NCBI GenBank assembly: GCA_947089145.1
Contig: CAMUJH010000011.1
Location: 1-64,000, forward strand
Direction of reading: 5' to 3'
DNA: 64,000 nt
Origin: an uncultured Hungatella sp.
GTDB taxonomy: Bacteria > Bacillota > Clostridia > Lachnospirales > Lachnospiraceae
The notes under the pieces were generated by a model. It was not told the origin of the DNA. It searched no databases and saw only the letters and a program-made list of their open reading frames with translations. The position numbers and the translations under genes were made by a program. This document shows positions 9,816 through 18,874 of the stretch, one piece after another (position 1 is the first letter of the stretch; each line of letters starts with the position of its first letter).

Positions 9816-10934
9816 TTATTGGTTTAGATATTTAATAAAACTCATCTTATTCTCTAACGCCGTAGTAGTCGGCCGGCCAAGATCATCTCTTGAACCGATA
9901 GAACATTTTACCTCAATAAAAGACAGTTCCCATCTATTCGCTGCCGCTTCCAATTCTCTATCCAGATCTTCGAATCTATCTACACGCACTGCATTCGGAT
10001 AACCGCAAGCATAAGCAATCTTCACCAAATCAACCGCCTCCGCTACGGTGGGCATGCCGCCTACTGTTTCGTGCGCTCCATTATTGATAACCACATGAAT
10101 CAGATTTTTCGGTTTGTTTGCACCTAACACTGCCATAGAACCCATATGCATAAGAACAGCACCATCGCCATCAATACACCATATTTTCTTCTTTGGTTTA
10201 TGGATAGCCACACCCAGGGCGATGGAGGAAGTATGTCCCATGCTTCCCACTGTCAAAAAATCATATTTATGGCTTTGACCATTAGCAGTTCTCGTCTCAA
10301 ACAGCTCACGGCTCGCCTTACCAGTCGTAGATATAATGGGTTCCTCTTTGCTGGCCTTTACAATATGCCGGATAATCTTTTCGCGCAGCATATGACTGCC
10401 ATTCTTATACTCCACCTTGGGAGCATCTGTCAGAGCACCTTTGCGAATAACAAATGCCACATCCTTACCAGATGCAAGTATTCTCCTAAACTCCGCCATC
10501 TTTACGGCAACTTCATCATCCGTAGTGTCTTTACCTATTATAAATGTGGCAATATCCATATCTTCCAACAACTTAACAGTCACTTCGCCTTGATAAATAT
10601 GCTGGGGTTCGTCATTAATGCCAGGTTCACCACGCCAGCCAACAATGAATACAACAGGGATAGCATAAACATTTTCATTCAGCAGACTTGCAACCGGATT
10701 AATAATATTACCTTCCCCGCTATTCTGCATATAAACCACGGGAACTTTGCCAGTTGCCAGATGGTATCCAGCAGCCAAAGCAGTGCAGTTACCCTCGTTG
10801 GCTCCTATGATGTGATGTTTAGGATTGATGCCATATGCAGCCATCAGATAATTGCATAATGCCTTCAATTGGCTGTCCGGTACCCCCGTATAGAAATCAG
10901 AACCAATAATCTCTACAAGCTTTTCTACCTTCAT
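9816..10934 (-). CDS. aepY: Phosphonopyruvate decarboxylase
   Basis: A 372-residue thiamine-diphosphate enzyme. The cofactor motif G-D-G-A ... N-N spans about residues 245-275, the conserved glutamate lies in G-A-N-E-G-N-C-T near 45, and M-Q-N-S-G-E-G near 68 is typical of phosphonopyruvate and sulfopyruvate decarboxylases. It makes phosphonoacetaldehyde from phosphonopyruvate, the irreversible pull on the unfavourable mutase step. Genes for the reductase (10942-12039) and the mutase fusion (12042-14051) lie immediately upstream, forming a compact phosphonate unit. GAGG precedes the ATG. Confidence 0.94.
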   Translation of the reverse strand: MKVEKLVEIIGSDFYTGVPDSQLKALCNYLMAAYGINPKHHIIGANEGNCTALAAGYHLATGKVPVVYMQNSGEGNIINPVASLLNENVYAIPVVFIVGWRGEPGINDEPQHIYQGEVTVKLLEDMDIATFIIGKDTTDDEVAVKMAEFRRILASGKDVAFVIRKGALTDAPKVEYKNGSHMLREKIIRHIVKASKEEPIISTTGKASRELFETRTANGQSHKYDFLTVGSMGHTSSIALGVAIHKPKKKIWCIDGDGAVLMHMGSMAVLGANKPKNLIHVVINNGAHETVGGMPTVAEAVDLVKIAYACGYPNAVRVDRFEDLDRELEAAANRWELSFIEVKCSIGSRDDLGRPTTTALENKMSFIKYLNQ

Positions 10935-10941
10935 AACGCTA

Positions 10942-12039
10942 TTACCTCAAAATTTCATGATATAGAGCATCAATAGCATTTACGTTGAGAGCAATCGGAT
11001 GATTCTTCAGCCGATCCGGATTGACGCTCATTTTCAGTTCTTCGTACTGCTGTGCTGTTGCAGCGGGTATTTCAAGTTCCAATTTATTGAAAATGCTCTT
11101 TAGTTTTTCCGATCCGGATTTCGCATCCTTACAGCCCATAGCCTGACCGAGTTCAGCCAGAGTTTCCTTCAGATACTCTTCCCCTCTTGGATCGATGCAT
11201 TCATCAGTATACTCTGCCATCCATTGGAAAAGCACTCTGTCACACAGGATTGCCGCATGGCCATGAGCTGATTGAAACAAGCCCGTAATCTTGTAACACA
11301 TCGCATGTCCAGCCGTGGTCTGTGTAATATTGATAGCTTTACCCGCAGTGTAGGCAGCCATCAGCATGCCTGCATTACCTTCCTCTGTGTTCGCCAGATA
11401 ACCATCCATATTAACAAGTACACCCTCAATTGCCCTTCTGCTGTATTTTTTGCTCTCTTCTGTGCTGTTCACAGACCAGAAGGATTCAATGGCATGACAG
11501 AGTGCGTCACACATTGTAGATTTCCTCTGATAGAGAGGAAGTGTCTTCAGCGCATTGGGGTCCATTAGAATGGTTCCAGGGATAATGTTCTCGTTTGTAA
11601 TGCTTTGCTTTGTTCCGTTGTAATAGATTACGGCATAGCTGGTAGCTTCACTGCCTGTGCCAGCTGTAGTCGGCATGACTAGAAATGGTATATTGTTGGG
11701 AACAGCCTTTGCCCTAAGCCATGCTCCATCTGCGCCATCACCAGACAGGCTAGAATATAATTTGATACATTTAGCCATATCCATGGCTGATCCGCCTCCA
11801 ACGGCGATGATGCTATCACATTGCTCTTCTCTAAACAGCTTTACACCTTTAACTACGGATTCATACAGTGGATTAGATTGGAAATCAGAGAATTGTACTA
11901 TGGCAGTTTTCACTTCATCCAGTTTCTTAGTAAATTCCTTAAGGAATCTGATAGCGTCATCACAGACAAGAAGAATCTTCTTCTTACCCTCAAGCCACAC
12001 ATCCAGTTCTCTGTAATTGTTCTCAGATGTGATAATCAT
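10942..12039 (-). CDS. Phosphonoacetaldehyde reductase (iron-containing alcohol dehydrogenase family)
   Basis: A 365-residue group III alcohol dehydrogenase: G-G-G-S-A-M-D near residue 81, M-P-T-T-A-G-T-G-S-E near 122, metal-binding D-A-L-C-H-A-I-E near 183 and H-G-H-A-A-I-L near 258. Between phosphonopyruvate decarboxylase and PEP mutase genes, the expected reaction is NAD(P)H reduction of phosphonoacetaldehyde to 2-hydroxyethylphosphonate, as by PhpC and FomC. No 2-aminoethylphosphonate transaminase gene is present, so hydroxyethylphosphonate is the likely end product. Only 2 bases separate it from the mutase gene. Confidence 0.9.
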   Translation of the reverse strand: MIITSENNYRELDVWLEGKKKILLVCDDAIRFLKEFTKKLDEVKTAIVQFSDFQSNPLYESVVKGVKLFREEQCDSIIAVGGGSAMDMAKCIKLYSSLSGDGADGAWLRAKAVPNNIPFLVMPTTAGTGSEATSYAVIYYNGTKQSITNENIIPGTILMDPNALKTLPLYQRKSTMCDALCHAIESFWSVNSTEESKKYSRRAIEGVLVNMDGYLANTEEGNAGMLMAAYTAGKAINITQTTAGHAMCYKITGLFQSAHGHAAILCDRVLFQWMAEYTDECIDPRGEEYLKETLAELGQAMGCKDAKSGSEKLKSIFNKLELEIPAATAQQYEELKMSVNPDRLKNHPIALNVNAIDALYHEILR

Positions 12040-12041
12040 GG

Positions 12042-14051
12042 CTATCCCTCTGCAGGAATCAAGCGAATAATGTCGTTAAACGGCATTAACATTGCATCAC
12101 ACTCTTTTGCCCTATGGTTTTCCAGAATCAGTTGCGCAGCCTTTTGCATAGCTGGTACCTCTGCTCTCATAAGCTGATTAGCATAGATGATAATGTTTGC
12201 ACCGCGATCTTTCCATTCTTCTTCAGTCACAGAATTGAAGGATGTGGGAACCAGTACAATAGGCGTAATCTTGTCTTTCAAGCGGAATTTCTCAAGGAAC
12301 TCTTGAATCTCAGAAGAATCCTTCTTCCGGCTATGGATCATGATTGCATCAGCACCTGCTTCAGCGAAGGCAAAGGCTCTGGTAAGTGCATCCTCCATAC
12401 CTTGCTCAAGGATAAGAGATTCAATCCGCGCACAGATCATAAACTCCTTTGTGCGCTGCGCCTTCTTTCCGGCGCGAATTTTAGCACTGAAGTTTTCGAT
12501 TGTATCCTGCGTCTGCACAACTTCCGTGCCGAATAAACTGTTCTTCTTCAGTCCGGTCTTATCCTCAATAATAACCATGGAAACCCCAAGACGCTCAAGG
12601 GAACGGACAGTATAGACGAAATGCTCAGTCTTTCCGCCAGTATCGCCATCAAAGATGATAGGCTTCGTGGTAACCTCTGTGATATCCTCAATTGTGCGAA
12701 AACGAGAGGTCATATCCACCAGTTCAATATCCGGCTTACCCTTAGCAGTAGAATCGCAGAGAGAAGAAACCCACATCGCATCGAACTGATGAGCACCGCC
12801 ATTCTGATGTACCATTGTATTTTCAACAATCAGACCTGTAAGACCGTCATGTACTTCCATAGCAGTGACAAGTCCTTTAGTCTCTAAAACTCTTTTAAGA
12901 CGGCCTCGGCGAATATCAGGCATGGCAAGATCGCATCTGGTTCTTGCTTGGATATCCTTATACTTATCATCATTGGAATAAGGATATTCTATCAATCTCC
13001 CGCCATAAGATGCGAGGACAGATACAGCCTCATCCCTAATGGGCTTCTGAAATCCAGTACACCAGTCATCGCCATGAACAACGATATCCGGATGATATTT
13101 TTCCAAATTTTCTCTGTAGCTCAGTTTGTTCTGATCCACAACTTTATACACACCCGCCAGGTTCTCAAACATAACTTTGCGTTCTGATGCCGGCACCAGC
13201 GGCAGACGTTTGTATGACATAACTGCTTCATCTGACAGCACGCCGATAATTAACTTACCAAGTTTCTGTGCCTTCTTAATAATAGCAATATGGCCGCTAT
13301 GAATGATGTCCGTTGAAAAGCACATATAGACTATACGGGACTCGATTTCCTTCAGCTTCGCCGAAACAATTGCCAGATCCTCCAGATTATCAATCTCAGA
13401 GCAAAGCAGATTCCGAACATCTAAAGCGTGGATATTCGCAGCACCTTTCAATTCATTCAGAGCGTTTTCAGCATATACTTTGCAGTTGTCTGCTTCACAG
13501 AACTCAATAATCTTATCCAGCCAAATCCTCCAGTCATCCCTTCTGAGGTGATACAGCGCCTGCGCTTCCATGGCATCATTATATATGTCCACACCAACTT
13601 TCATTACCATGCCATCAACGACCTGCGCTTTGAAATCTTTTTTAGGAAGGGGAAGAGTCGAGGATACTGTCATACAGGAGACTAGATTGGCAGCTACTCG
13701 ATCAAAGACCTCATTCTCAAATACCAGGTCACCATGCATAAGGAGGATGTCATCATCAAGATAGTCCTTCGCACAGTAAATGCTGTATATGTAGTTAGTC
13801 TGATCATAAATTGGGTTGTTTACAAATGTAAAGCGGATGGGAAGGTCAAGACTCAGGCAATACTTTACTAAGATCTCATCGTAATAACCTGTGGTCATTA
13901 CCACCTCTTCTATTCCGGCAGCTGCAATCATCCTAAGCTGACGAGACAAAATAGTTTCTTGCGGACTGATCTCTGTCATGCATTTGGGATGTTCAGATGA
14001 TAGTACTCCCATACGAGAGCCAAGTCCAGAATTCAAAATCAATGCTTTCAT
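12042..14051 (-). CDS. Trifunctional fusion: nucleotidyltransferase, cytidylyltransferase-like domain and phosphoenolpyruvate mutase
   Basis: A 669-residue protein. Residues 1-220 are a LicC-like sugar-nucleotidyltransferase fold (L-N-S-G-L-G-S-R-M-G, then H-P-K-C-M). Residues about 240-370 are a TagD-like cytidylyltransferase fold (H-S-G-H near 257), though the usual I-S-T-T motif is not visible. Residues about 385-660 are PEP mutase: F-D-G-D-T-G-G and E-D-K-T-G-L-K-K-N-S, matching the mutase signature EDKx5NS. The mutase makes phosphonopyruvate from PEP; one nucleotidyltransferase domain could activate hydroxyethylphosphonate as a CMP ester for LicD. AAGGAG precedes the ATG. Confidence 0.92.
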   Translation of the reverse strand: MKALILNSGLGSRMGVLSSEHPKCMTEISPQETILSRQLRMIAAAGIEEVVMTTGYYDEILVKYCLSLDLPIRFTFVNNPIYDQTNYIYSIYCAKDYLDDDILLMHGDLVFENEVFDRVAANLVSCMTVSSTLPLPKKDFKAQVVDGMVMKVGVDIYNDAMEAQALYHLRRDDWRIWLDKIIEFCEADNCKVYAENALNELKGAANIHALDVRNLLCSEIDNLEDLAIVSAKLKEIESRIVYMCFSTDIIHSGHIAIIKKAQKLGKLIIGVLSDEAVMSYKRLPLVPASERKVMFENLAGVYKVVDQNKLSYRENLEKYHPDIVVHGDDWCTGFQKPIRDEAVSVLASYGGRLIEYPYSNDDKYKDIQARTRCDLAMPDIRRGRLKRVLETKGLVTAMEVHDGLTGLIVENTMVHQNGGAHQFDAMWVSSLCDSTAKGKPDIELVDMTSRFRTIEDITEVTTKPIIFDGDTGGKTEHFVYTVRSLERLGVSMVIIEDKTGLKKNSLFGTEVVQTQDTIENFSAKIRAGKKAQRTKEFMICARIESLILEQGMEDALTRAFAFAEAGADAIMIHSRKKDSSEIQEFLEKFRLKDKITPIVLVPTSFNSVTEEEWKDRGANIIIYANQLMRAEVPAMQKAAQLILENHRAKECDAMLMPFNDIIRLIPAEG

Positions 14052-14100
14052 TTACTTTCTCCTTCAAGGAAATGATACAGGCCACAAAATCCTGCCATAT

Positions 14101-14859
14101 TCAAAATCTTTCTTTGTGATCTACATTATTATTTTTCGGTGTCATATAATCTCCATATAAATGACTCAGATATTCATGAGTTTTTCCAACTGTAGGGTAT
14201 GAATCTCCTTCAAACTCCACATATGTCTTTGGATAAAGCCACTCCGCCTTTATCATCTCTTTTTTAAGCCCATACACACTATAAAAATTTACATAATATT
14301 TATTGTCTTCTAGTTGCTCGTACTTATGCTCATTTTTTATAATTTGACTTTTAATCCATTCCTTACTAAATAACACAGCCATAATCCTGGCTATCTTCAA
14401 TTTGATCTTTCCTTTCAGATCTTTTATCTCGTGCCTGCTTATATAGTTTACTTTTGCTCGGTAAAGCTTAAACAGAAATAATCGCTTTATCCATTGTACT
14501 TCTCTTAAAAAGGCATTGTCAGATGTCTTAATTAAAGTAAATATATCCACACACTCAATGTCATTATATAAAACCTTTCCATGCGGCCGAGAATAACTGG
14601 AGTTCACGTTCCAATCAACCCACCTATACGGCAGGCTCAAATGCGTGGTTAATAGTTCTGCCACTGCTTCCTTGTCTCTTACAAATATACCTATGTCTAT
14701 ATCATCATCCCAAGGAATCATACCTTTTTCTCTCACGCTCCCAAGACAAGTTCCCGCCAGCAAAAAGTACTCTATCCTGTTATCCTCAAAACACTTTTTA
14801 ATTCGCTTCAATGCTTCAATAGCATGGGATTGATGTTCCTTTAATTCTATATTTCTCAT
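14101..14859 (-). CDS. LicD-family phosphotransferase
   Basis: A 252-residue protein with the LicD/nucleotidyltransferase-fold signature G-T-C-L-G-S-V-R and I-P-W-D-D-D-I-D-I-G near residues 40-57, whose aspartates bind metal. LicD enzymes transfer a phospho-group from a CDP- or CMP-activated donor, phosphocholine in Streptococcus and Haemophilus, to a sugar. Next to a phosphonate pathway and a CMP-transferase-like fusion, the simplest role is attaching hydroxyethylphosphonate to the polysaccharide. It lies just after the mutase gene in the same operon. Donor identity is inference. Confidence 0.9.
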   Translation of the reverse strand: MRNIELKEHQSHAIEALKRIKKCFEDNRIEYFLLAGTCLGSVREKGMIPWDDDIDIGIFVRDKEAVAELLTTHLSLPYRWVDWNVNSSYSRPHGKVLYNDIECVDIFTLIKTSDNAFLREVQWIKRLFLFKLYRAKVNYISRHEIKDLKGKIKLKIARIMAVLFSKEWIKSQIIKNEHKYEQLEDNKYYVNFYSVYGLKKEMIKAEWLYPKTYVEFEGDSYPTVGKTHEYLSHLYGDYMTPKNNNVDHKERF

Positions 14860-14901
14860 ACCTGATATCTTAACCCCCGCAATAATGCATCTAAAGCTAT
14901 C

Positions 14902-15909
14902 TTATACTTCAAATGAGGATTTTTTCGGCAAAATCTTTTCAAATGAATTCTTAATCATCTCTTTTTGCCCTTCAAAATTCTCGATTTCAATAGTTGCATT
15001 TTCATTTATACATAGCATATTAGCTCCATTTGTCTCTATGATTCTTCTGATTTCATCATTATTATTAGACACCACTCTATATATACCTTTTTTAACAGGA
15101 GATAACGGATAAAACTCCCCTGACATAATCTGCCAAAACCTAAAAAGATGCTGATTTACATCTCTATATGTCCTAAACTTATGACTGGATACGGAATCCA
15201 GCAGTTCATATTCTACTTCCCATAGTCTTTCAAATGTACTTTTCAAATATGGATTTGGCAAATGGCTGCCACGCAGGCCAATAAGCCTATTATAATAAAG
15301 GTAGACAAAATTCTGTATTAATCTTTTACCATATTTGGGAGTAAACCATTTCCCCAGATTTTTTTTAATGGAATCTTTTACTATGAAATGATCATTAATT
15401 ACCTCGATATTCGTAACAAAAATATCTGCAGTCGAATATCTATGATCGCTCTCAATTGGACTTAGCAAGGCATAGTCGCACGGAACTCCATTTTTGAAAA
15501 ACAGATCCTTATATAAAAATTTAAGTATAAATGTGTCATCATTAAAATATATAAATCGCTCTGACAATCCATTGATTCTGTGCAGGTTTAATTCTATTGT
15601 ATGTGAACTAAAAGTTGGCAGATATTTATGGGGAATATAATCCTCGTGATTTATAACCTTTAAAGCGGCATTCTTCATATTTAACCAGTCAGGCACATGT
15701 CCCCATGTCACAAAATACACATCGTTGACCCACGGCATAAATGTCTCTATTCCCCTAAATATATACTGTAAATTATCCCAGTCTCTGTAGCGATTTACTG
15801 AATCATCTATATTATCAGAGACTTTTGAATATCTCCTTTTCTCTTTTATCCAATTAGGGTCAGCGCCATTTACCCATGGAATAACCACGTCTATTTTGTC
15901 CTCTTGCAT
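14902..15909 (-). CDS. Stealth-family sugar-phosphate transferase
   Basis: A 335-residue protein with the conserved Stealth regions: N-terminal I-D-V-V-I-P-W-V-N-G near residue 6, D-N-L-Q-Y-I-F-R near 45, the metal-binding Y-F-N-D-D-T-F-I near 120, and a later H-Q-H-like F-R-T-Y-R-D-V-N-Q-H-L-F near 250. Stealth enzymes transfer hexose-1-phosphates from nucleotide sugars, building phosphodiester-linked capsules. With LicD and the phosphonate genes it indicates a polymer rich in phospho-linkages. GAGGGTAGAAA precedes the ATG. Confidence 0.9.
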   Translation of the reverse strand: MQEDKIDVVIPWVNGADPNWIKEKRRYSKVSDNIDDSVNRYRDWDNLQYIFRGIETFMPWVNDVYFVTWGHVPDWLNMKNAALKVINHEDYIPHKYLPTFSSHTIELNLHRINGLSERFIYFNDDTFILKFLYKDLFFKNGVPCDYALLSPIESDHRYSTADIFVTNIEVINDHFIVKDSIKKNLGKWFTPKYGKRLIQNFVYLYYNRLIGLRGSHLPNPYLKSTFERLWEVEYELLDSVSSHKFRTYRDVNQHLFRFWQIMSGEFYPLSPVKKGIYRVVSNNNDEIRRIIETNGANMLCINENATIEIENFEGQKEMIKNSFEKILPKKSSFEV

Positions 15910-15950
15910 TTTCTACCCTCATTATGTTTAGCCTGAAAATATTGTGCTCC

Positions 15951-16529
15951 TTAACCATGTGTATTCATAAACTTCTCCCAGCACCAATTCTCCAATTCTG
16001 TATTTACTTTTTCAGAAACAGGCCTTATTTTCTCGGAATACTCATCTTCATGTTTTCTTTTTTCAAGATATTCTTCGAATGTCTCGATAATTCTTGCTGG
16101 AATGCCAACCACTACGCTATTATCCGGGATATCATGTGCCACAACCGTACCCGCTCCAATAATCACATTCGATCCAATCCTCACATTATAATTGATACTT
16201 GTTCCTGCTCCGATAAAAACATTGTCACCAATCTCTATACAGCCCACTTTTTCATGGTACGGCTTACCCCCCCGTTTTGACAGAACATCCGGCATGTTGT
16301 TCAGCATCTGGTGAGTAATATCATGAGTGTTAAAATGAACATTGGAAGCAATCTGAACATTATTTCCAAGACTAATCAGTTTCGCATAAAGCGGGACTTT
16401 TCTATCCATTACAAGACAGTTATCCCCCATAGAATGAAAGATTTTCTTCTCTTTATAGTATTGTGTTCTCTTAGCGGCACTGAGGATCGTATACAGTTTT
16501 AGCGTCTGCCACATTCTTTGTCCACGCAT
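15951..16529 (-). CDS. Hexapeptide-repeat acyltransferase (left-handed beta-helix)
   Basis: A 192-residue protein with hexapeptide repeats from about residue 60 to 160 (I-G-D-N-V-F-I-G-A-G, I-G-S-N-V-I-I-G-A-G, then D-N-S-V-V-V-G-I-P-A-R-I), the xenobiotic/serine-type acetyltransferase pattern. It probably adds acetyl from acetyl-CoA to a sugar hydroxyl or amine of the locus. It follows the PIG-L deacetylase gene by 3 bases, so the pair may remove one acyl group and install another. The exact acceptor cannot be stated. Confidence 0.88.
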   Translation of the reverse strand: MRGQRMWQTLKLYTILSAAKRTQYYKEKKIFHSMGDNCLVMDRKVPLYAKLISLGNNVQIASNVHFNTHDITHQMLNNMPDVLSKRGGKPYHEKVGCIEIGDNVFIGAGTSINYNVRIGSNVIIGAGTVVAHDIPDNSVVVGIPARIIETFEEYLEKRKHEDEYSEKIRPVSEKVNTELENWCWEKFMNTHG

Positions 16530-16532
16530 ACC

Positions 16533-17222
16533 TTATCTCCTATACTCTCTTACAAGCACAAACGCCTCAGCCGCTCTGGCACCCATTGTGGAACCGCGAA
16601 GCCGGGCTAATGCCTCTGCTGCCTTCAAAGAACGCGGATTCGGAAACTCACAAATCTGTGTGGTAAAACAACTCATTGCCTCCAGCTTTTTATTCAGATA
16701 TGGTTCTATATCAATAAAAGTATTCGGTATAAAGGCATTGGACATATGGGGAATATTCCACTCTGTCTCTGACAGTGTTTCATAGGAATATACATATCTG
16801 ACAGTGCCTTTATACTTTGGCCGCACCGCAACCATCACTGCTTCTGACACAAGTGCATGGTCTCTCTGCATGTCTCCAAAGTGGGGAATAAAGATTACTT
16901 CCGGCATGATCTTTTGTACGACTTCATTTACTTTTCCATTTAGCTCATGCCTCGGAACAGTCTCAAGCATTACTGTTGGGAACTGGAGAAATAACGTCTC
17001 TTTGATTCCTAGCAGCTTATGCGCCTTCATGATATCCGGATATTGAATGTGCGGCCATCCATTTTCCTGTGCAATATTATAGTCACATTCATAGATAGGC
17101 GGAAATCCCTTTGTAACAACACATACATATGCATTGTTACCCTCAGCGATATATCTTGCCATGGTTCCTCCGCATCCCAAAACTTCATCGTCCGGGTGTG
17201 GGGCAAATACCAATACATTCAT
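16533..17222 (-). CDS. PIG-L family zinc-dependent deacetylase
   Basis: A 229-residue protein starting M-N-V-L-V-F-A-P-H-P-D-D-E-V-L-G-C-G-G, the zinc-binding H-P-D-D motif of LmbE/PIG-L N-deacetylases; the third metal ligand is probably H in F-G-D-M-Q-R-D-H near residue 120. Members remove N-acetyl groups from GlcNAc in lipids, bacillithiol precursors or antibiotics. Placed directly after the initiating sugar transferase gene, it may act on an early lipid-linked amino sugar. GGAG precedes the ATG. Confidence 0.92.
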   Translation of the reverse strand: MNVLVFAPHPDDEVLGCGGTMARYIAEGNNAYVCVVTKGFPPIYECDYNIAQENGWPHIQYPDIMKAHKLLGIKETLFLQFPTVMLETVPRHELNGKVNEVVQKIMPEVIFIPHFGDMQRDHALVSEAVMVAVRPKYKGTVRYVYSYETLSETEWNIPHMSNAFIPNTFIDIEPYLNKKLEAMSCFTTQICEFPNPRSLKAAEALARLRGSTMGARAAEAFVLVREYRR

Positions 17223-17228
17223 AATTCA

Positions 17229-17924
17229 TTACTCCAAGCTGTCAAAATGTTTACAGATTCCCAATTCATCTCTGCCTCTGGTCTCATCCAGGTTTTCTCC
17301 ATCAAAAGGCATCCGAGTATCACTGGCGCGATACTCGCTGCCCTTAAAAACTGCCCTTACAATTGCCAATGTCATTCTTACATCAGTAATAAAACTGATA
17401 TGCTCTATATACCAGATGTCATTTTCGAATTGTTCCCGCCATGTCCAAGTTTTGCTGTCAGACTTTGCGATCCGTTCCAGTGTAAGTCCCGGCCGCACAG
17501 CATGACGCATGGCGTGACGAGGAATGTAATACTGCATGTACTCAATTAGGAGCGGCCTTGGCCCAATAATGCTCATGTCGCCTTTTAAGATATTTATGAG
17601 CCCTGGCAACTCATCAATAGATGTCTTTCGAATAAAGCGGCCAAATTTAGTAAGCCTCTTTTCTTCCGGAAGCAGATAGCCATCATCCCCTCTCTCATTT
17701 GTCATGCTGCGGAACTTATACATATTGAAGATTTTTCCATCTTTTCCCGGTCTTTTTGTACAATAAATAATTGGTCTGCCATGAAAAATTAGTTCTGACA
17801 CGCTGATAATTAACATCAGAGGAGAAAGAACCATTAATGCCAAACCGCTGAGAATGACATCCAATAGACGTTTCACCACAACTGAGTAAAATGACTTTTT
17901 TACTTTTGGCAAGCTATTCTCCAT
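17229..17924 (-). CDS. Initiating sugar transferase (undecaprenyl-phosphate phosphoglycosyltransferase)
   Basis: A 231-residue monotopic phosphoglycosyltransferase: one membrane helix (K-R-L-L-D-V-I-L-S-G-L-A-L), then K-F-R-S-M, T-K-F-G-R-F-I-R-K-T-S-I-D-E-L-P and I-G-P-R-P-L. It loads the first sugar-1-phosphate on undecaprenyl phosphate, starting the Wzx/Wzy pathway. Size matches PglC-type enzymes rather than long WbaP forms. With an aminotransferase and NeuD-type acetyltransferases in the operon, the first sugar may be a modified dideoxy amino sugar; this is inference. Confidence 0.94.
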   Translation of the reverse strand: MENSLPKVKKSFYSVVVKRLLDVILSGLALMVLSPLMLIISVSELIFHGRPIIYCTKRPGKDGKIFNMYKFRSMTNERGDDGYLLPEEKRLTKFGRFIRKTSIDELPGLINILKGDMSIIGPRPLLIEYMQYYIPRHAMRHAVRPGLTLERIAKSDSKTWTWREQFENDIWYIEHISFITDVRMTLAIVRAVFKGSEYRASDTRMPFDGENLDETRGRDELGICKHFDSLE

Positions 17925-17942
17925 ACTCTCTGTTCCTTATAC

Positions 17943-18869
17943 TCAAAAAATATCTGAATCCATCATGGTTATATAGGATTTGGTAATATCCAATTTCTGA
18001 TCCCAAACTGTCATGGCAAAGGGATGTTCTCCATAGGTAAAATCGTTCTGTTCAAGAACATGACTGAAATGTTGGGAAGTAAGCCATAGTTTGACTTTCT
18101 TGCACTCCCAATTAAAAGCCGTGTTCATAGCAAACCTAAGCAGTTCTGCCATAACATCATCAGAATCTGCAATAATGTCCACGATCTGAAGCTGCTTAAC
18201 CTCATTTTCCGTATATGTATCTACGACAATGTATCCTTGTTTCTCAAATTCAAAACCTCTGTAATCGTATTCAGGCTTTTGGAAAAATCTCCAATCCATA
18301 AAGTCTTTTCGTCGGGTCTTGATAAATTCATGAGTTTTAGAAAGTTCCCGGCTTATCATCTCATATTCTGAACAGAAGGATCTAAACTCCTGGATCTTGT
18401 CAGATACCTTCATTTTTTGAGCTTTGGCAGTCCAGAAAGCAATATCTCCAGCATATTGGTGGCTAAGATACTTCACGGTAATGCCGTAGGAATGATGATT
18501 TGGAAAGCCGATAATAATATCAACATCCTCATTCTGCTTTGCACATTCGGTAAATAGCTGCAAAGAGCATCCTGGAAAATGTTCATCCGCCATGGTTGTC
18601 CCGCTTACAGCGGAAACCACTTCTTTTCCGTGAAAGAAAGCCGGATGGGGAGTTAAGGCATTATATGCAACCAGCGTGTCTCCTTCCCAGAGCGTAGTTG
18701 CCCGTTCTTTGAGGCAGGGATTGTTTTCCATCTGCCACTTAAGCATCTCAAAAGACACTGTTCTTCCGCCAAAAGCCTGAGAGAACAGCGCCTGTACTTT
18801 TTCAAGTTTATCTTTGGGATATGCTCCGACTTCATATTGAGGAAGTCTTAGCTCTTTTCTATTTCCCAT
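17943..18869 (-). CDS. GNAT-like N-acyltransferase
   Basis: About 308 residues resembling two-lobed GNAT proteins of polysaccharide loci (Q-A-F-G-G near 30, T-L-W-E-G-D-T-L-V-A-Y-N-A near 58, G-T-T-M-A-D-E-H-F-P near 90). It is a candidate for moving the acyl group made by the KAS III/ACP set onto the amino sugar. The start at 18869 is chosen because the upstream in-frame codon is TTG and GAGG sits properly before this ATG. It overlaps or abuts the VOC gene closely. Function is moderately supported, substrate unknown. Confidence 0.75.
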   Translation of the reverse strand: MGNRKELRLPQYEVGAYPKDKLEKVQALFSQAFGGRTVSFEMLKWQMENNPCLKERATTLWEGDTLVAYNALTPHPAFFHGKEVVSAVSGTTMADEHFPGCSLQLFTECAKQNEDVDIIIGFPNHHSYGITVKYLSHQYAGDIAFWTAKAQKMKVSDKIQEFRSFCSEYEMISRELSKTHEFIKTRRKDFMDWRFFQKPEYDYRGFEFEKQGYIVVDTYTENEVKQLQIVDIIADSDDVMAELLRFAMNTAFNWECKKVKLWLTSQHFSHVLEQNDFTYGEHPFAMTVWDQKLDITKSYITMMDSDIF

Positions 18870-18874
18870 ACCTG

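Noticed and set aside
10146-10859. Long plus-strand ORF (237 codons) opposite the phosphonopyruvate decarboxylase gene
   Set aside because: Antisense shadow of a well-supported enzyme gene; no ribosome site and no protein-like composition.
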